DNA of 64,000 nucleotides from Planctomycetaceae bacterium (lineage in GTDB: Bacteria > Planctomycetota > Planctomycetia > Planctomycetales > Planctomycetaceae): the NCBI GenBank assembly GCA_021732785.1, contig JAKFUG010000003.1:297337-361336 (forward strand), written 5' to 3'. Within the stretch, counting starts at the first letter, position 1, and each line of letters opens with the position of its first letter. The notes beneath the pieces were generated by a model that saw nothing but the letters and a program-made list of their open reading frames with translations, had not been told where the DNA came from and ran no database searches. The position numbers were made by a program, and so were the translations under genes. This document shows, piece after piece, positions 8,094 to 18,300 of the stretch.

Positions 8094-9548
8094 TCAGCCT
8101 TTCTGCTGGAAATTTGCGAACAGGTAGTTGTCGCCAGTGGATGGAAAGATTCGTCCGTTCTGAAACACCAGCCCTTCAACGATTCCGCCGTTGATATGGC
8201 CTCCCTTCTTCAGCGTGGTCATCTCCGAGGGCATGACTTTGAAGTCCATATGCTCGGAGACACTGCTGCTTGCATGACCGCCCGGTCTTTCATTCGTGGG
8301 ATCAGGACGCTCATGCGGCATTGATGTGCTATGCAGCAGCTTCAACTTTTTGCCGATCAACTCGGACGCGTAGTTGTTCGTCGTGATGTCACTATTCGCG
8401 TGAAAAATCTTTGTGCCGAGGACTCCCAAAAGGGCGTCGGTCGAAGACTTCCCCGCCTGTTCGCCGCCCATTGCGGCGTAATACATCGGCAGGTTCTGAC
8501 ACAGATAAACCGTCGCGCACCGCGACGATCTCGCCGTGCTTTGAAACAAGCTGTCGTAGGTTGTGACGAAGTTGGCGGCTTCGTCTGCCCACAGGAACAC
8601 AGGCCGCGTCGTCCGCCTGCGCTCCGTCGCTCTCTGGAACAGGAACTTCCACACCACCTGCACGTACTGCCCGAGTTCGTTCCACTCTTTCACCGACATG
8701 TTGATGACGATGATCTTGCCGTCCTGGGCAGCGTCCGGCGTGACGTTCGTCGTGGTGCTGAGCAGCGTCCGCATTACTCCCCGGTTGAAGCAGTCGATGA
8801 TCCCGGTGAATGTGCTGACGATGATCGACCGGGTCTTTTCCGCCAGTGCCGGAAACTCGGCGAGCCAATAGCGAACTATCAGTCGAAAATCATGCTCCTC
8901 CTCTTCTGTTTTTGACCTTCTGCGACCGGCTTCCAGCAGCGAATAGAGCGTGCTGCGTTTTTGCCATTCCTCGGTGGAAGCCTCTTCCAGTGACTGCGGT
9001 GCGTCGGTCACCAGTTCGTAAAGCAAGGGCACGCTGACCCGACCCAACCCGATGACCAACGCCCCGATGCCGTTCCTGAGCAACTGCTTGTACGAGCGCT
9101 TCCAATACTGGTCGCCCTCGTTCTTCTCACCTCCACGGCGGTCAGCAACTTCGCTGACAACCGTGAAGAGATTGACCAGGTTTTCGGTAGCGCCAGCACC
9201 TCCGGGCTGGCTCAGTTCGTAGTCGAGGAAGTTGAATCGCCACTGCTCACCGGGGCCGAAGAGGATCAGGTCATCCTTCCTGCCCGTCTCCTCGCACATC
9301 CTCACCCACATCTGGTATTCGTCGGGCTTGGTCGTCATCACCAAGCCTCCCCAACCCTGAGTGAGGAAGCTTCGGGCAATCAGGTCGCCACTCCCGGTGG
9401 TTTTTCCCGAGCCGTTCCCGCCGAGAATGCTGGTTCCTTCAAACGCATCCCGCTTTGACCAGGGGATGTTGGGGCCGAACGTGCAAAGCCCCTCATCCAT
9501 GTCATCCCCGCTTCCCTCCGGGGGCTTCTTCTGCTTCTTCCAAAACAT
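8094..9548 (-). CDS. VirD4/TraG/TraD-like type IV coupling ATPase
   Basis: 484 residues. Walker A is GGNGSGKT (43-50) in the context 'GTSILGGNGSGKTTGSGDLIARSFL'. 'GGLVMTTKPDEYQMW' follows, as in TraG/VirD4 proteins. Walker B is VFLWADEAANF (about 318-328), then 'SRCATVYLCQNLPMYYA', the TraM-recognition/TraD C-terminal signature. An AAGGAG Shine-Dalgarno lies 9 nt before the ATG. Coupling proteins pump relaxase-bound DNA toward a transfer channel. The usual N-terminal transmembrane hairpin is missing; the downstream membrane protein may supply it. A TrwC-type relaxase is present at 25-27.6 kb, but no VirB/Tra channel genes are visible. Confidence 0.85.
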   Translation of the reverse strand: MFWKKQKKPPEGSGDDMDEGLCTFGPNIPWSKRDAFEGTSILGGNGSGKTTGSGDLIARSFLTQGWGGLVMTTKPDEYQMWVRMCEETGRKDDLILFGPGEQWRFNFLDYELSQPGGAGATENLVNLFTVVSEVADRRGGEKNEGDQYWKRSYKQLLRNGIGALVIGLGRVSVPLLYELVTDAPQSLEEASTEEWQKRSTLYSLLEAGRRRSKTEEEEHDFRLIVRYWLAEFPALAEKTRSIIVSTFTGIIDCFNRGVMRTLLSTTTNVTPDAAQDGKIIVINMSVKEWNELGQYVQVVWKFLFQRATERRRTTRPVFLWADEAANFVTTYDSLFQSTARSSRCATVYLCQNLPMYYAAMGGEQAGKSSTDALLGVLGTKIFHANSDITTNNYASELIGKKLKLLHSTSMPHERPDPTNERPGGHASSSVSEHMDFKVMPSEMTTLKKGGHINGGIVEGLVFQNGRIFPSTGDNYLFANFQQKG

Positions 9549-9588
9549 TTGACATGGCTCCTTTTCTGTGGCTTGATCGTTAAGTGGC

Positions 9589-9671
9589 GAGGCAGGGGTT
9601 TGGAGACAGACAGCAGCACCACTTCGCGCCTTCTTCTGCTGTCTGCCGCGTTGCGAACGCGCCCCTGCCTC
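9589..9671. other. Nested inverted repeats (three-way-junction structure)
   Basis: Three perfect inverted repeats are nested in the gap between the coupling ATPase and parB. The outer arms are GAGGCAGGGG (9589-9598) and CCCCTGCCTC (9662-9671). The inner arms are CAGACAGCAG (9607-9616) and CTGCTGTCTG (9636-9645). A third hairpin CGCGTT/AACGCG occupies 9647-9661. They would fold as a closed three-way junction in RNA or as a cruciform. It could be a terminator region for parB, a structured RNA, an origin of transfer or a partition site. Confidence 0.55.
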
Positions 9672-9696
9672 TAGCTCCCTTGATTTGCTTTCCCGC

Positions 9697-10509
9697 TTAG
9701 GCGGGGGTTTTTGCCAAGTCGCTCATCATCTTCACGAACGTCCCGACCTCGACCCCTTGCGTGCGTGCCTTGCGGGCAGCCGACAGCAGATCCACGAGCG
9801 TGTTGATGAAGTCATCCAGCGAACCGATGACGCCCTGCACGGTGACGGCACGATCCCCGGAAAGCTTCGCGGTCACCCGCTTGAGCAGTTCGGTGGTCTC
9901 GGTCTTTCGGCGGGTTCGCTTCACGGCCCCGGCAATCTCATCCCGCGTCGCACCAGATACGGCTCGCTGGGCGAGTTCCATCTGGAGAACCGGGTCATCG
10001 ACCTTCGAAAGTTCGTATGCCTTGGCCGGGGAGATTTTGCCCGCACGGATGTCCGTCTTCACCTGATCCGGCAGGCGGAGCATCGCGAGGCACTTCGTCA
10101 CGCTATGAGGCTTCAGGTTCAGCCGCGCCCCGGCTTCCACACCGTTCAAGCCGTGAGTCGTCATCACGTCCTGAACCGCCTCGGCGAGATCCAGAGGGGC
10201 AAGTTGCTCCCGCAGTTCGTTTTCGATGATGGCGATTTCCGCCGCTGTCAGGTCGTCCGCCGTTATCGGGATGCAGGGAAATTTGGTCACCCCGGCGCAC
10301 CGCCCCTGTGTCAGTCTTCGCTGCCCCGCGATAAGCTGAAATCGCTTCTCGATCTCTTTCACGAGCAGCGGCGTGAAAATGCCGTGCGTCTTGATCGACT
10401 GGCAGAGGTTGAAATCCGCCTCTTCGCTGTGCTGCTTGCGTGGCTGGCGTGGGTTCGGATCGATCAGGTTCTCCGCCACGAAGATGATCTGCTGCTTCTG
10501 GTCGTTCAT
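9697..10509 (-). CDS. parB: ParB/RepB-like partition protein
   Basis: 270 residues. The N-terminal ParB/Srx domain contains 'LIDPNPRQPRK', 'THGIFTPLLV' and the nucleotide-binding box 'LIAGQRRLTQG' (59-70; the canonical form is GERR). A ParB-type helix-turn-helix lies at about 105-150 ('LDLAEAVQDVMTTHGLNGVEAGARLNLKPHSVTKCLAML'). No ParA ATPase is visible in the window, so it may act as a nucleoid-type adaptor or transcription regulator rather than a full partition system. It is divergent from the XRE gene across a 117-nt promoter region. Confidence 0.85.
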   Translation of the reverse strand: MNDQKQQIIFVAENLIDPNPRQPRKQHSEEADFNLCQSIKTHGIFTPLLVKEIEKRFQLIAGQRRLTQGRCAGVTKFPCIPITADDLTAAEIAIIENELREQLAPLDLAEAVQDVMTTHGLNGVEAGARLNLKPHSVTKCLAMLRLPDQVKTDIRAGKISPAKAYELSKVDDPVLQMELAQRAVSGATRDEIAGAVKRTRRKTETTELLKRVTAKLSGDRAVTVQGVIGSLDDFINTLVDLLSAARKARTQGVEVGTFVKMMSDLAKTPA

Positions 10510-10531
10510 GGGCTGCCTTTCTGGTAAGATC

Positions 10532-10546
10532 CTGCGTCAGTCGCAG
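10532..10546. promoter_or_regulatory. Candidate operator between parB and XRE gene
   Basis: A perfect inverted repeat CTGCG-TCAGT-CGCAG lies in the 117-nt divergent intergenic region, close to the parB start. A ParB- or XRE-type regulator could bind here. No confident -35/-10 pair was identified. Confidence 0.35.
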
Positions 10547-10626
10547 TCAGGTGCTGCGTTCAACTGACACGAGGGATTCTTCCAGAAAACGCCTAAGAGA
10601 CCAGACGCGTAGAACTTCAGTTACAC

Positions 10627-11373
10627 ATGAGTAAAACGCGCCCAAAATCAGAGCAGCCGAAACCTTCCGGGCGATCCGTTATTGCTGACAAGGAAGCCGT
10701 CCGCGGTCTGCGAAAGCGGGCCGGGCAAACTCAGGAAGACTTCGCACCTGCAATGGACATCGGGCTTGCGACGCTCCAAAAGATGGAAAGCGGAAAGCCG
10801 GTTGACATCAAGTCTGTGCAATGGCTGGCTGACAATGCGGGCGTCTCATACGACTCTCTCATGCCCGCCGTGCCGCAGAGCGCTGGCATCACACATGCGG
10901 CACTGCACTTTGCCAACACCGATGATCCGCAGCTTATTCCCGCGCTAATGGATCGCCTCGCGGAATTGATCCGCAAGAGGCATGAAATCTACATCATCGC
11001 AATCGCGCCAGATCACAGCCTCATGGTCGAGGCGGCATTTCATGACGACGACATGGTGGCGACCGTCAATGAATTCGCATACGGCCAATTTGCGGAACTC
11101 GGGGTCGATGCAATCACCGTTTACGGTATTCCGTTTGGATTGCCGGAGCCTTTCGTCCCACGCGAGCCGGTGCAAGGTAAGCCGCTTCCACATCCTGTGA
11201 GTCCCGATGGGGCCATACGCTCCATGCGTCAGCAGGAAGATTATCAGGATCGCTATAAGGTCTATTACGCCATCCTCGCCCTTCATCAAGAGGGCCGACT
11301 CGAAGTCTTTATCAATGCTGATGGCGCATGGATTCTGAAGGCAACCGTGCCTGTATCTGTGCCTGTCGCCTGA
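10627..11373 (+). CDS. XRE-family HTH regulator with unknown C-terminal domain
   Basis: 248 residues. The N-terminus (about 22-75) is a Cro/C1-type helix-turn-helix: 'EAVRGLRKRAGQTQEDFAPAMDIGLATLQKMESGKPVDIKSVQWLADNAGVSYDSLM'. The C-terminal 150 residues form an alpha/beta domain ('RLAELIRKRHEIYIIAIAPDHSLMVEAAFHDDDMVATVNEFAYGQFAELGV... YYAILALHQEGRLEVFINADGAWIL') that is not recognised; it could sense a ligand or mediate oligomerisation. It is divergent from parB and likely controls this border. Confidence 0.75.
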   Translation: MSKTRPKSEQPKPSGRSVIADKEAVRGLRKRAGQTQEDFAPAMDIGLATLQKMESGKPVDIKSVQWLADNAGVSYDSLMPAVPQSAGITHAALHFANTDDPQLIPALMDRLAELIRKRHEIYIIAIAPDHSLMVEAAFHDDDMVATVNEFAYGQFAELGVDAITVYGIPFGLPEPFVPREPVQGKPLPHPVSPDGAIRSMRQQEDYQDRYKVYYAILALHQEGRLEVFINADGAWILKATVPVSVPVA

Positions 11374-11413
11374 CTTCTCCTCCCCATTCGCCGCAGCCCG
11401 ATCACGTCCTTTG

Positions 11414-11454
11414 TTGGCAAGCTGAAGCCCCCGCCGTGCCACGCAAGCTGCCAA
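11414..11454. repeat. Imperfect inverted repeat in the gap after the XRE gene
   Basis: TTGGCAAGCT (11414-11423) faces AGCTGCCAA (11446-11454), a stem with one bulge. The 210-nt gap 11374-11583 has several further short GC-rich palindromes (for example CATTGC/GCAATG near 11538-11557) and ends in a strong Shine-Dalgarno (AAAGGAG) for the next gene. It may hold a terminator and a promoter; nothing firmer is visible. Confidence 0.3.
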
Positions 11455-11583
11455 GGCCGCTTTCCTGAAGTAGGAAGCCTTCGGCCTTTCGCTTGCCCGG
11501 TTCGCTTCGCCACGGACTGAGGGAGCTTCGGTCGCATTGCCACAGGCCGCAATGGGCGGTCGGCAACATAAAGGAGAAACATC

Positions 11584-11850
11584 ATGGCAATTCCCGCACA
11601 CAAGATTCGCAACGGCGTTCTGCAAGTGACGATTTGGCGTAATACCACGGACAACGGCAAAGTCTGGTACAGCGTCAATACATCCCGTTCATACAAGGCT
11701 GGTGATGACGGTTGGAGACAATCCGACTCACTCAACACCGATGACTTGCTGCCGATGGCGAAACTGCTCGATCAGGCACACACCTGGATCACTCGTCAGG
11801 CGAAGCCTCGCAAGGGCGAAGAAGTCGTTGCGGATGATACCGCAGCGTGA
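11584..11850 (+). CDS. Small conserved element protein, unknown
   Basis: 88 residues with a strong upstream AAAGGAG. The pattern 'KIRNGVLQVTIWRNTTDNGKVWYSVNTSRSYKAGDDGWRQSDSLNTDDLLPMAKLLDQAHTWI' (beta strands then a helix) is seen in small plasmid/integrative-element proteins, often annotated hypothetical. The strand-rich first half followed by an amphipathic helix resembles PC4-like single-stranded DNA-binding folds, but that is only a resemblance. Its position just ahead of the methylase-helicase suggests a DNA-processing accessory. Confidence 0.6.
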   Translation: MAIPAHKIRNGVLQVTIWRNTTDNGKVWYSVNTSRSYKAGDDGWRQSDSLNTDDLLPMAKLLDQAHTWITRQAKPRKGEEVVADDTAA

Positions 11851-11860
11851 TAACGAGAAA

Positions 11861-11884
11861 GGCCAGTGGTTCACGCCACTGGCC
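11861..11884. terminator. Strong hairpin between two small genes
   Basis: A perfect 9-bp stem GGCCAGTGG (11861-11869) / CCACTGGCC (11876-11884) has a 6-nt loop. The downstream sequence is TCCCTTC rather than a T-run, so it may be a weak terminator or an mRNA-stabilising/translation-control hairpin just upstream of the next ribosome-binding site. Confidence 0.45.
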
Positions 11885-11916
11885 TCCCTTCAACCCTCAT
11901 GATGGAGCATGAGATC

Positions 11917-12297
11917 ATGAACACAGAATCACAGATCACCGCCTGCGTCAACGACGCATTACCACAGCCGAATGAGAATGGCGTCTACACGAAGTATCAG
12001 ACCGAAGCCATCGCCCGCCATAATCGCTCTCACGCATCAGTTGAAATCGCCCGCTGCACTGACGGTCGATACCGCTTTTCAGTGGGTGTTACCTACAGCT
12101 ACGGAGGATTCAGCGGCCCTATCACCGACAAGGGCGAGGGCTTTGAGCACTATGACGACGCACGCCGGGCCGGTGTTGCCGAACTACTCAAGCGATTCCC
12201 AAAGCCTTGGCCTTCCGACCCACATAGCGTCCATGCCGAACTGGAGATCATGCGAAAGCAAGTAGCGGAATGTATCCGCCAACCAACGCTGTTTTAG
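11917..12297 (+). CDS. Hypothetical protein upstream of methylase-helicase
   Basis: 126 residues from the ATG at 11917 (GGAG about 9 nt upstream); in-frame ATGs at 11899 and 11902 are alternatives. It has 'YQTEAIARHNRSHASVEIARCTDGRYRFSVGVTYSYGGFSGPITDKGEGFEHYDDARRAGVAELLKRFP', a mixed alpha/beta small domain with no recognised family. It ends 4 nt before the methylase-helicase gene and is probably co-translated with it. Confidence 0.6.
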   Translation: MNTESQITACVNDALPQPNENGVYTKYQTEAIARHNRSHASVEIARCTDGRYRFSVGVTYSYGGFSGPITDKGEGFEHYDDARRAGVAELLKRFPKPWPSDPHSVHAELEIMRKQVAECIRQPTLF

Positions 12298-12301
12298 TCT
12301 T

Positions 12302-15300
12302 ATGAAGAATCGCCCAGCATGGAAGCAAGCGAGCTTCGATTTCTCCGCACCGCCCTCCGATGATCCGCCAGTTCAAACCGTCCCCGTTCAGAACGGCGTC
12401 AGTCACGCGGCCCGCCTGAAACGGAAGGGACAGCTTCGGCTCTTCGACTCCGAGCCTCCGCCTCAAGTTCTTGAGTCTGCACCGCCTGCGGATTCAAAAC
12501 CGGCCTGCACCACCTGCACCCCGCGCGTCGCACCTGCTGAGTTCTCCAGCGGTCTCGTTGCCAAAGCCCGCGACATCATCGCCGCCATCCGCACGCTGAA
12601 GCGGATTGAACAGGAAGCACGCCCGGCAACCGCTGAGGAAAAGACCGCCCTCTCCCGCTTCTGCGGCTTCGGTCCGGTGGCCACTCACATCTTCACTGAT
12701 CCACTCACGGGGAAGTTCAAGGATGGATCGTGGCAAGCCATTGGCGCCGAGCTTCGGGAACTCCTCACAGACGAGGAATACGACAGCGCCAAGCGGACGA
12801 CCTTCAACGCATTCTACACGGCCCCGGTCGTGATGCGGGCAATGCACGATGCCCTGAGCCGTTTCGGCGTGCCATCCTCTGCGACCGTGCTTGAGCCTGG
12901 TTGCGGGATCGGTCGCTTTGCCTCATGTGCCCCCGACGGCATGCACTTCATTGGCGTGGAACTCGACAGCCTCTCAGCGAGGATCGCGAAGGCGCTTCAC
13001 CCAGACCACGACATCCGCAACGAGAATTTCCGCGACTCGAAGATTCCCCAACTGGATGCCGTCATTGGCAACGTCCCGTTTGCTGACATCAAACTCGACT
13101 GGAAGGGAACTCGGTATTCCCTGCACGATTACTTCTTCGCGAAGTCCGTCGACGCCCTGAAGCCCGGTGGCGTGCTGGCGCTGGTGACATCGCACTTCAC
13201 GATGGACAAGCAGAACGCAGCCATTCGCGACCACCTCAGTTCACAGGCTGACTTCCTCGGGGCGATCCGCCTCCCGTCCGACGCCTTTAAGACCGAAGGC
13301 ACGGCGGTTGTGACCGACATCATCTTCCTGCGGAAGCGCGGACCCGACCAACCGGAAAACCACGTCGATTACGAATGGAAGGAAACGGCTCCACTGTCCG
13401 TCGAAGATTCCTTCGTGACGGTCAATCGGTACTTCATCAACCACCCCGAAATGGTTCTGGGGAACTGGTCACTGAAGGACACCATGTACGGCGGCGAAGG
13501 CTTCAGCATCACGAGCGACGGCGATCTCGGCGAGCACCTTCAGCGTTCGCTTCAACTGCTGCCTCAAAGCCACCAAGTAAAGCCCGCAACTCCCCAAGTA
13601 AAAGGGGTCACTCACCAAATAAGCCCCAAGTTCGTTCCACCACCGCAGGAACGCCATGTCTCTGAGGGCAGCTTCTTCGTCGATCACCACATCATCTACC
13701 AGATGGTCAATGGCCGGGGTGAACCCGTCGTTTACGGCGGGACGAAACTGACATCCAACGGGACCATGACCGGCAGACGGCTGGCGTCCCTCATCCAGCT
13801 TCGCGATCAAGCCCGCCGCGTGCTTCAGTCCCAGAACGAGGACTGGCCCGAAGAGAACCGCATCGAATCCCGAACGGCCCTCAACCTCACATACGACCAT
13901 TTCGTGAAGGCATACGGGGCGATCAACAAGACGACCCTGAGCGACACGAAGGATGGATCGACCATTCGTCGGATGCCGAACCTGGTGAAATTCCGGGAAG
14001 ACCCGGACGCCATGCTGGTGATGTCGCTTGAGGAGTACGACGAGGCCACGGACAAGGCTGAGAAGGCGACGATCATGAAACGCGACGTGGTGGGCAAGAC
14101 CCCGCCCGTCACCTCAGTGAAGTCCGCCGAGGAAGGCTTGCTTGTCAGCCTGAATGAACATGGCCGGATCGACCTGCCGTTCATGTCCGCGATCTACAAG
14201 AAGCCCGAAGCCGACATCATCGAGGAACTCGGCAGTCTAATTTACCTCGATCCAGAGACGAAGGAATGGGAGACCGCCGACTCATACCTGTCGGGCACGG
14301 TGCGGGACAAGCTGAAGGCCGCTGACGCCGCCGGACCGGAATTCGCTCGCAATGCTGACGCACTTAGAAAGGTGCAACCCGAGGACGTGTTGCCCGGTGA
14401 CATCGACGCCAATCTCGGCGCGCCGTGGATTCCGCCCGAGGACATCCAGGCATTTGCCGCCGAACTCTTCGGAGTCGCACCCCAGCATATCCCCGTGTCG
14501 TATCTGAAGAAGGACGCCCTATGGACGGTCGAGGCGAGCCACTCCGCAGAGCGATCCGTCCCGGCGACAGCGGATTACGGCACGCCCCGAGCGAATGGCA
14601 CCACGCTGTTCGAACAGGCGTTGAACATGAAGTCCCCGGTCATCTACGACCCCGATCCCAACGACAGCGAAAAGCGCGTCGTGAATCCCACGGAAACACT
14701 CGCCGCGAAGGAGAAGCAAAAGCTCATCAAGGAGAAGTTCAAGGCATGGGCGTTTGCAGATCCCGACCGGAGCGAACGCCTGGTGCGGCTTTATAACGAT
14801 GCTTTCAACAACCTCCGGCCCCGCCTCTTCGACGGATCGCACTTGACGTTTCCGGGGATGAATCCGGCCATCACGCTTAGGCCACATCAAACCGCAGCCG
14901 TCTGGCGTTGTATGGTCGCGGGCAACACCTTACTTGCACACGCCGTCGGGGCGGGCAAGACCAATGTGTGTGTCGCCGCAGCGATGAAGATGAAGCAAAC
15001 GGGCCTGATAAAGAAGCCAATGTGCGTGGTTCCCAACCACATGCTGGAACAATTCTCCCGCGAATGGTTGCAGCTTTATCCGAACGCCAAGCTGCTGATC
15101 GCCGGGAAAGAGGACTTCACGAAAGAGCGTAGGAAGTTGCTCACCGCAAAAATTGCGACCGGCGATTGGGATGGAATCATCGTAACCCACAGTTCATTTG
15201 AACGAATCGGCATGTCCGACGAATATCAGGAACGCTTCCTGCGGGAACAAATCGCGGAGTATTCGGACCTTCTGATCGAACATGCGGGCAAGAAATCGTC

Positions 15301-18300
15301 AAACCGCAACATCGTGAAACAGCTCGAAAAACAGAAGGCGAACAGGGAGCAGAAGCTGAAAGACCTACTCGCGGAAGACAAGAAAGACGAAGGTCTCGTG
15401 TTCGATGAGCTTGGTGTAGATCAGGTTTTCATTGACGAATGCTTCACATATGGAACGCTCGTTGAAACCGACCAAGGACAGATTCCCATCGGGCGTATCG
15501 TCAACGAACGCCTGTGCGTGAATATAAAATCCTTGAATCCTGCAACAGGTGCGCTAGAGTGGAAACCCGTCGTTAACTGGTTCGCGAACAAGCGTCGCGG
15601 ACATCTGATAGAGGTTTCCCATGAACATGGATCGTTCATCTGCACACCAAACCACAAGCTCTGGATCGCTGGCCACGGATACCGGAAAGCTGGCGACCTC
15701 GCAGGGAATGAGACCCTGCTTGTTCTGCAAGAAGGACTTTACTCCGAACTCCGCCAAGGCCGGGCCGAAGCCGAAACATTGCTCCCCGGAATGCAAAGCA
15801 TTCGACAGCACGGTCACGAAGCAATGTGCGACGTGCGCGACGGACTTCACGTACATTGTGAGCAGTCCGGTAATGGATGCGAAGAGGCCCCGGAAGTTCT
15901 GCAGCGTGTCTTGCAAAATGAAGACGCAGCACGCGAACCCTCATTCGCACGGCCTGTGGAAACAGGCGATGCAGCAGACTTGGGAAAATCCGCCGCACAA
16001 AGGGCGACCGAATCCCGGTTCGTCCGCTTGGATGACGGACAACAACCCGATGAAACGGCCAGAGGTGAGAGCAAAGCAATCGGCGGCATTGCGAGCCATC
16101 GGGCATCGGCCCAAGATCAGAGGCGGCAATGGCCATCTATCGCCCTGCGAAATGCTTCTCGCGGATCGAACCGGGATGCAGACAGCCTTTGCAATCATCA
16201 CCAGACCCATCCGGGATCAGGTGCCGGGCGTGCCGAGACACTACAAGGCCGACCTTGCCGATCCGATCAGGATGCTTGTGGTCGAGGTGGACGGGAACAC
16301 GCACAACAACCCGAAAGCTCGCGAGCGGGATACCCGGAAAGACAAAGCCCTATCACTTCTCGGGTGGTCGGTGTTGCGATTCTCGAACCGGGACGTGATG
16401 GAGAATACCGATTCAGTGGTCGCGACCATTCAATCGTTTACGACATCGAAGTAGCCGACAACCACAACTACTTCGCCAACGGCACGCTGGTCTCCAACTG
16501 CCAAGCGTACAAGAACCTCGAAACCCCGACGAAGATGGATCGTGTCGCCGGTATTCAGACAGGCGGCAGCGAACGCGCATTCGACGTCTACATGAAAGCC
16601 CGCTATCTCGACCAGCAGCATGCGGGGCATGGCATTGTCGGAGCGTCTGGCACGCCGATCAGCAATTCGATGGTCGAGATGTACACAATGCAGCGGTACT
16701 TCGATCCCGCTGGGCTCCGGGCGCGAGGCATCGAGCACTTTGACGCATGGGCCGCGACGTTCGGCGAGGTCGTTGAAAGCATGGAAATTTCGCCGGACGG
16801 GAAGTCACTCCGCCCCCGCTCCCGCTTCGCAAAGTTCGTCAACCTCCCAGAACTTCAGCAGATGTTCCGGGCATTCTCCGATGTCCAAACCGCTGAAATG
16901 CTCAACCTGCCCCGGCCAAAACTCGCTGGTGGGAAGCCGCAGACCATCGCCTGCCCGATGTCGGATGACCAAGCAGCCATCCAACAAGAGCTGGTCGAGC
17001 GTTACGAAAAGCTCCGTTCACAAAAGGTCGATCCCCGCGTCGACAACGCGTTGAACATCACCACCGATGGCCGGAAGCTGGCACTCGATGCCCGGATGAT
17101 CGACGGCGGCGCGGCGCTGTCGCCTGAATCAAAGATCAATAGGTTAGTAGAAAACGTCCTCGAAATCGGCCAAAACTCCGCAGCGGCGCGCGGGACGCAG
17201 ATGATTTTCTGTGACATGGGCGTCCATCCGACCGCATGGGGATTCTCCGCATATGACGAAATCACCCGCAAGTTGATTCAAGAGGGCATCCCCGCTTCGC
17301 AGATCGCGAACATCGGCGACGCCGATACCGACGCCAAGAAACAGGTTCTCTTCCAGAAGGTTCGCCAAGGGGCGGTCAGAGTGCTGCTCGGTTCCACGCA
17401 GAAGATGGGCACCGGCACCAACGTGCAGAAGCGGCTGATTGCCCTGCATCATCTGGATGCACCGTGGAAGCCGGCCGAGGTCGAACAGCGTGACGGACGA
17501 ATACTCCGCCAGGGTAACGACAACCCCGAGATTCAGATTTTCCGCTATGTCACCGAGGGTTCATTTGACGCCTACATGTGGCAGGCTCTTGAGACGAAAG
17601 CGAAATTCATCGCTCAGGTGATGAGCGGCGAGAACACCGCCCGCAAAGCCGAAGACGTTGGCGGGCAGGAACTGAGCTATGCCGAGGTGAAGGCCATCGC
17701 TTCAGGAAATCCCGCCGTGCTAACGCTGGCGGAGACCGACGCGGAACTCAAGCGGCTGTCCATCCTCAAGAAGAACCATTCCGACGAGCAGTTCCTTGCC
17801 CGCAGGAACATCAGGGATTTGCCGGGGACGATCAAACGCCTGACTGACCGTGTGGCGAATATGTCGGCCGACGCGGAAACCATCGAAACCACGAACGATT
17901 CACCCCTGATGATCGGTGGGCGCCGGGTGGCTCATGGGGATGAAGTCGAAGTGCTGGGCGGGAAGCTCGAAACCCTGCCTGAGAAGGTGTCGGAAAACCG
18001 CCAGATTCCGCTGGGCAAATATTACGGGCTGGAATTCGGGATCATTCTCCATCCCCACTTCACGCCGGATGCGTACCTCGAAGGGCGTTCGCACCGGGAG
18101 GCGATGCTATCCAAGAACGCTGGCCCGCGTGCCGTGCTGAATGCACTGGCGAGGATTGCGGATTCTTACCGCAGTGAAATCACCACCAGCGAACGAGACC
18201 TTGAGCTGGCTAAATCACAACTCTCCGACTTCGAACAGCGACTCGGCCGGAAGTTCGAACATGAGGCGTACATGACGGAACTGACCACCCTGCGGGATCA

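Noticed and set aside
9685..10527. Plus-strand frame of 280 codons opposite parB
   Set aside because: Antisense to a clear ParB protein; no recognisable motif.
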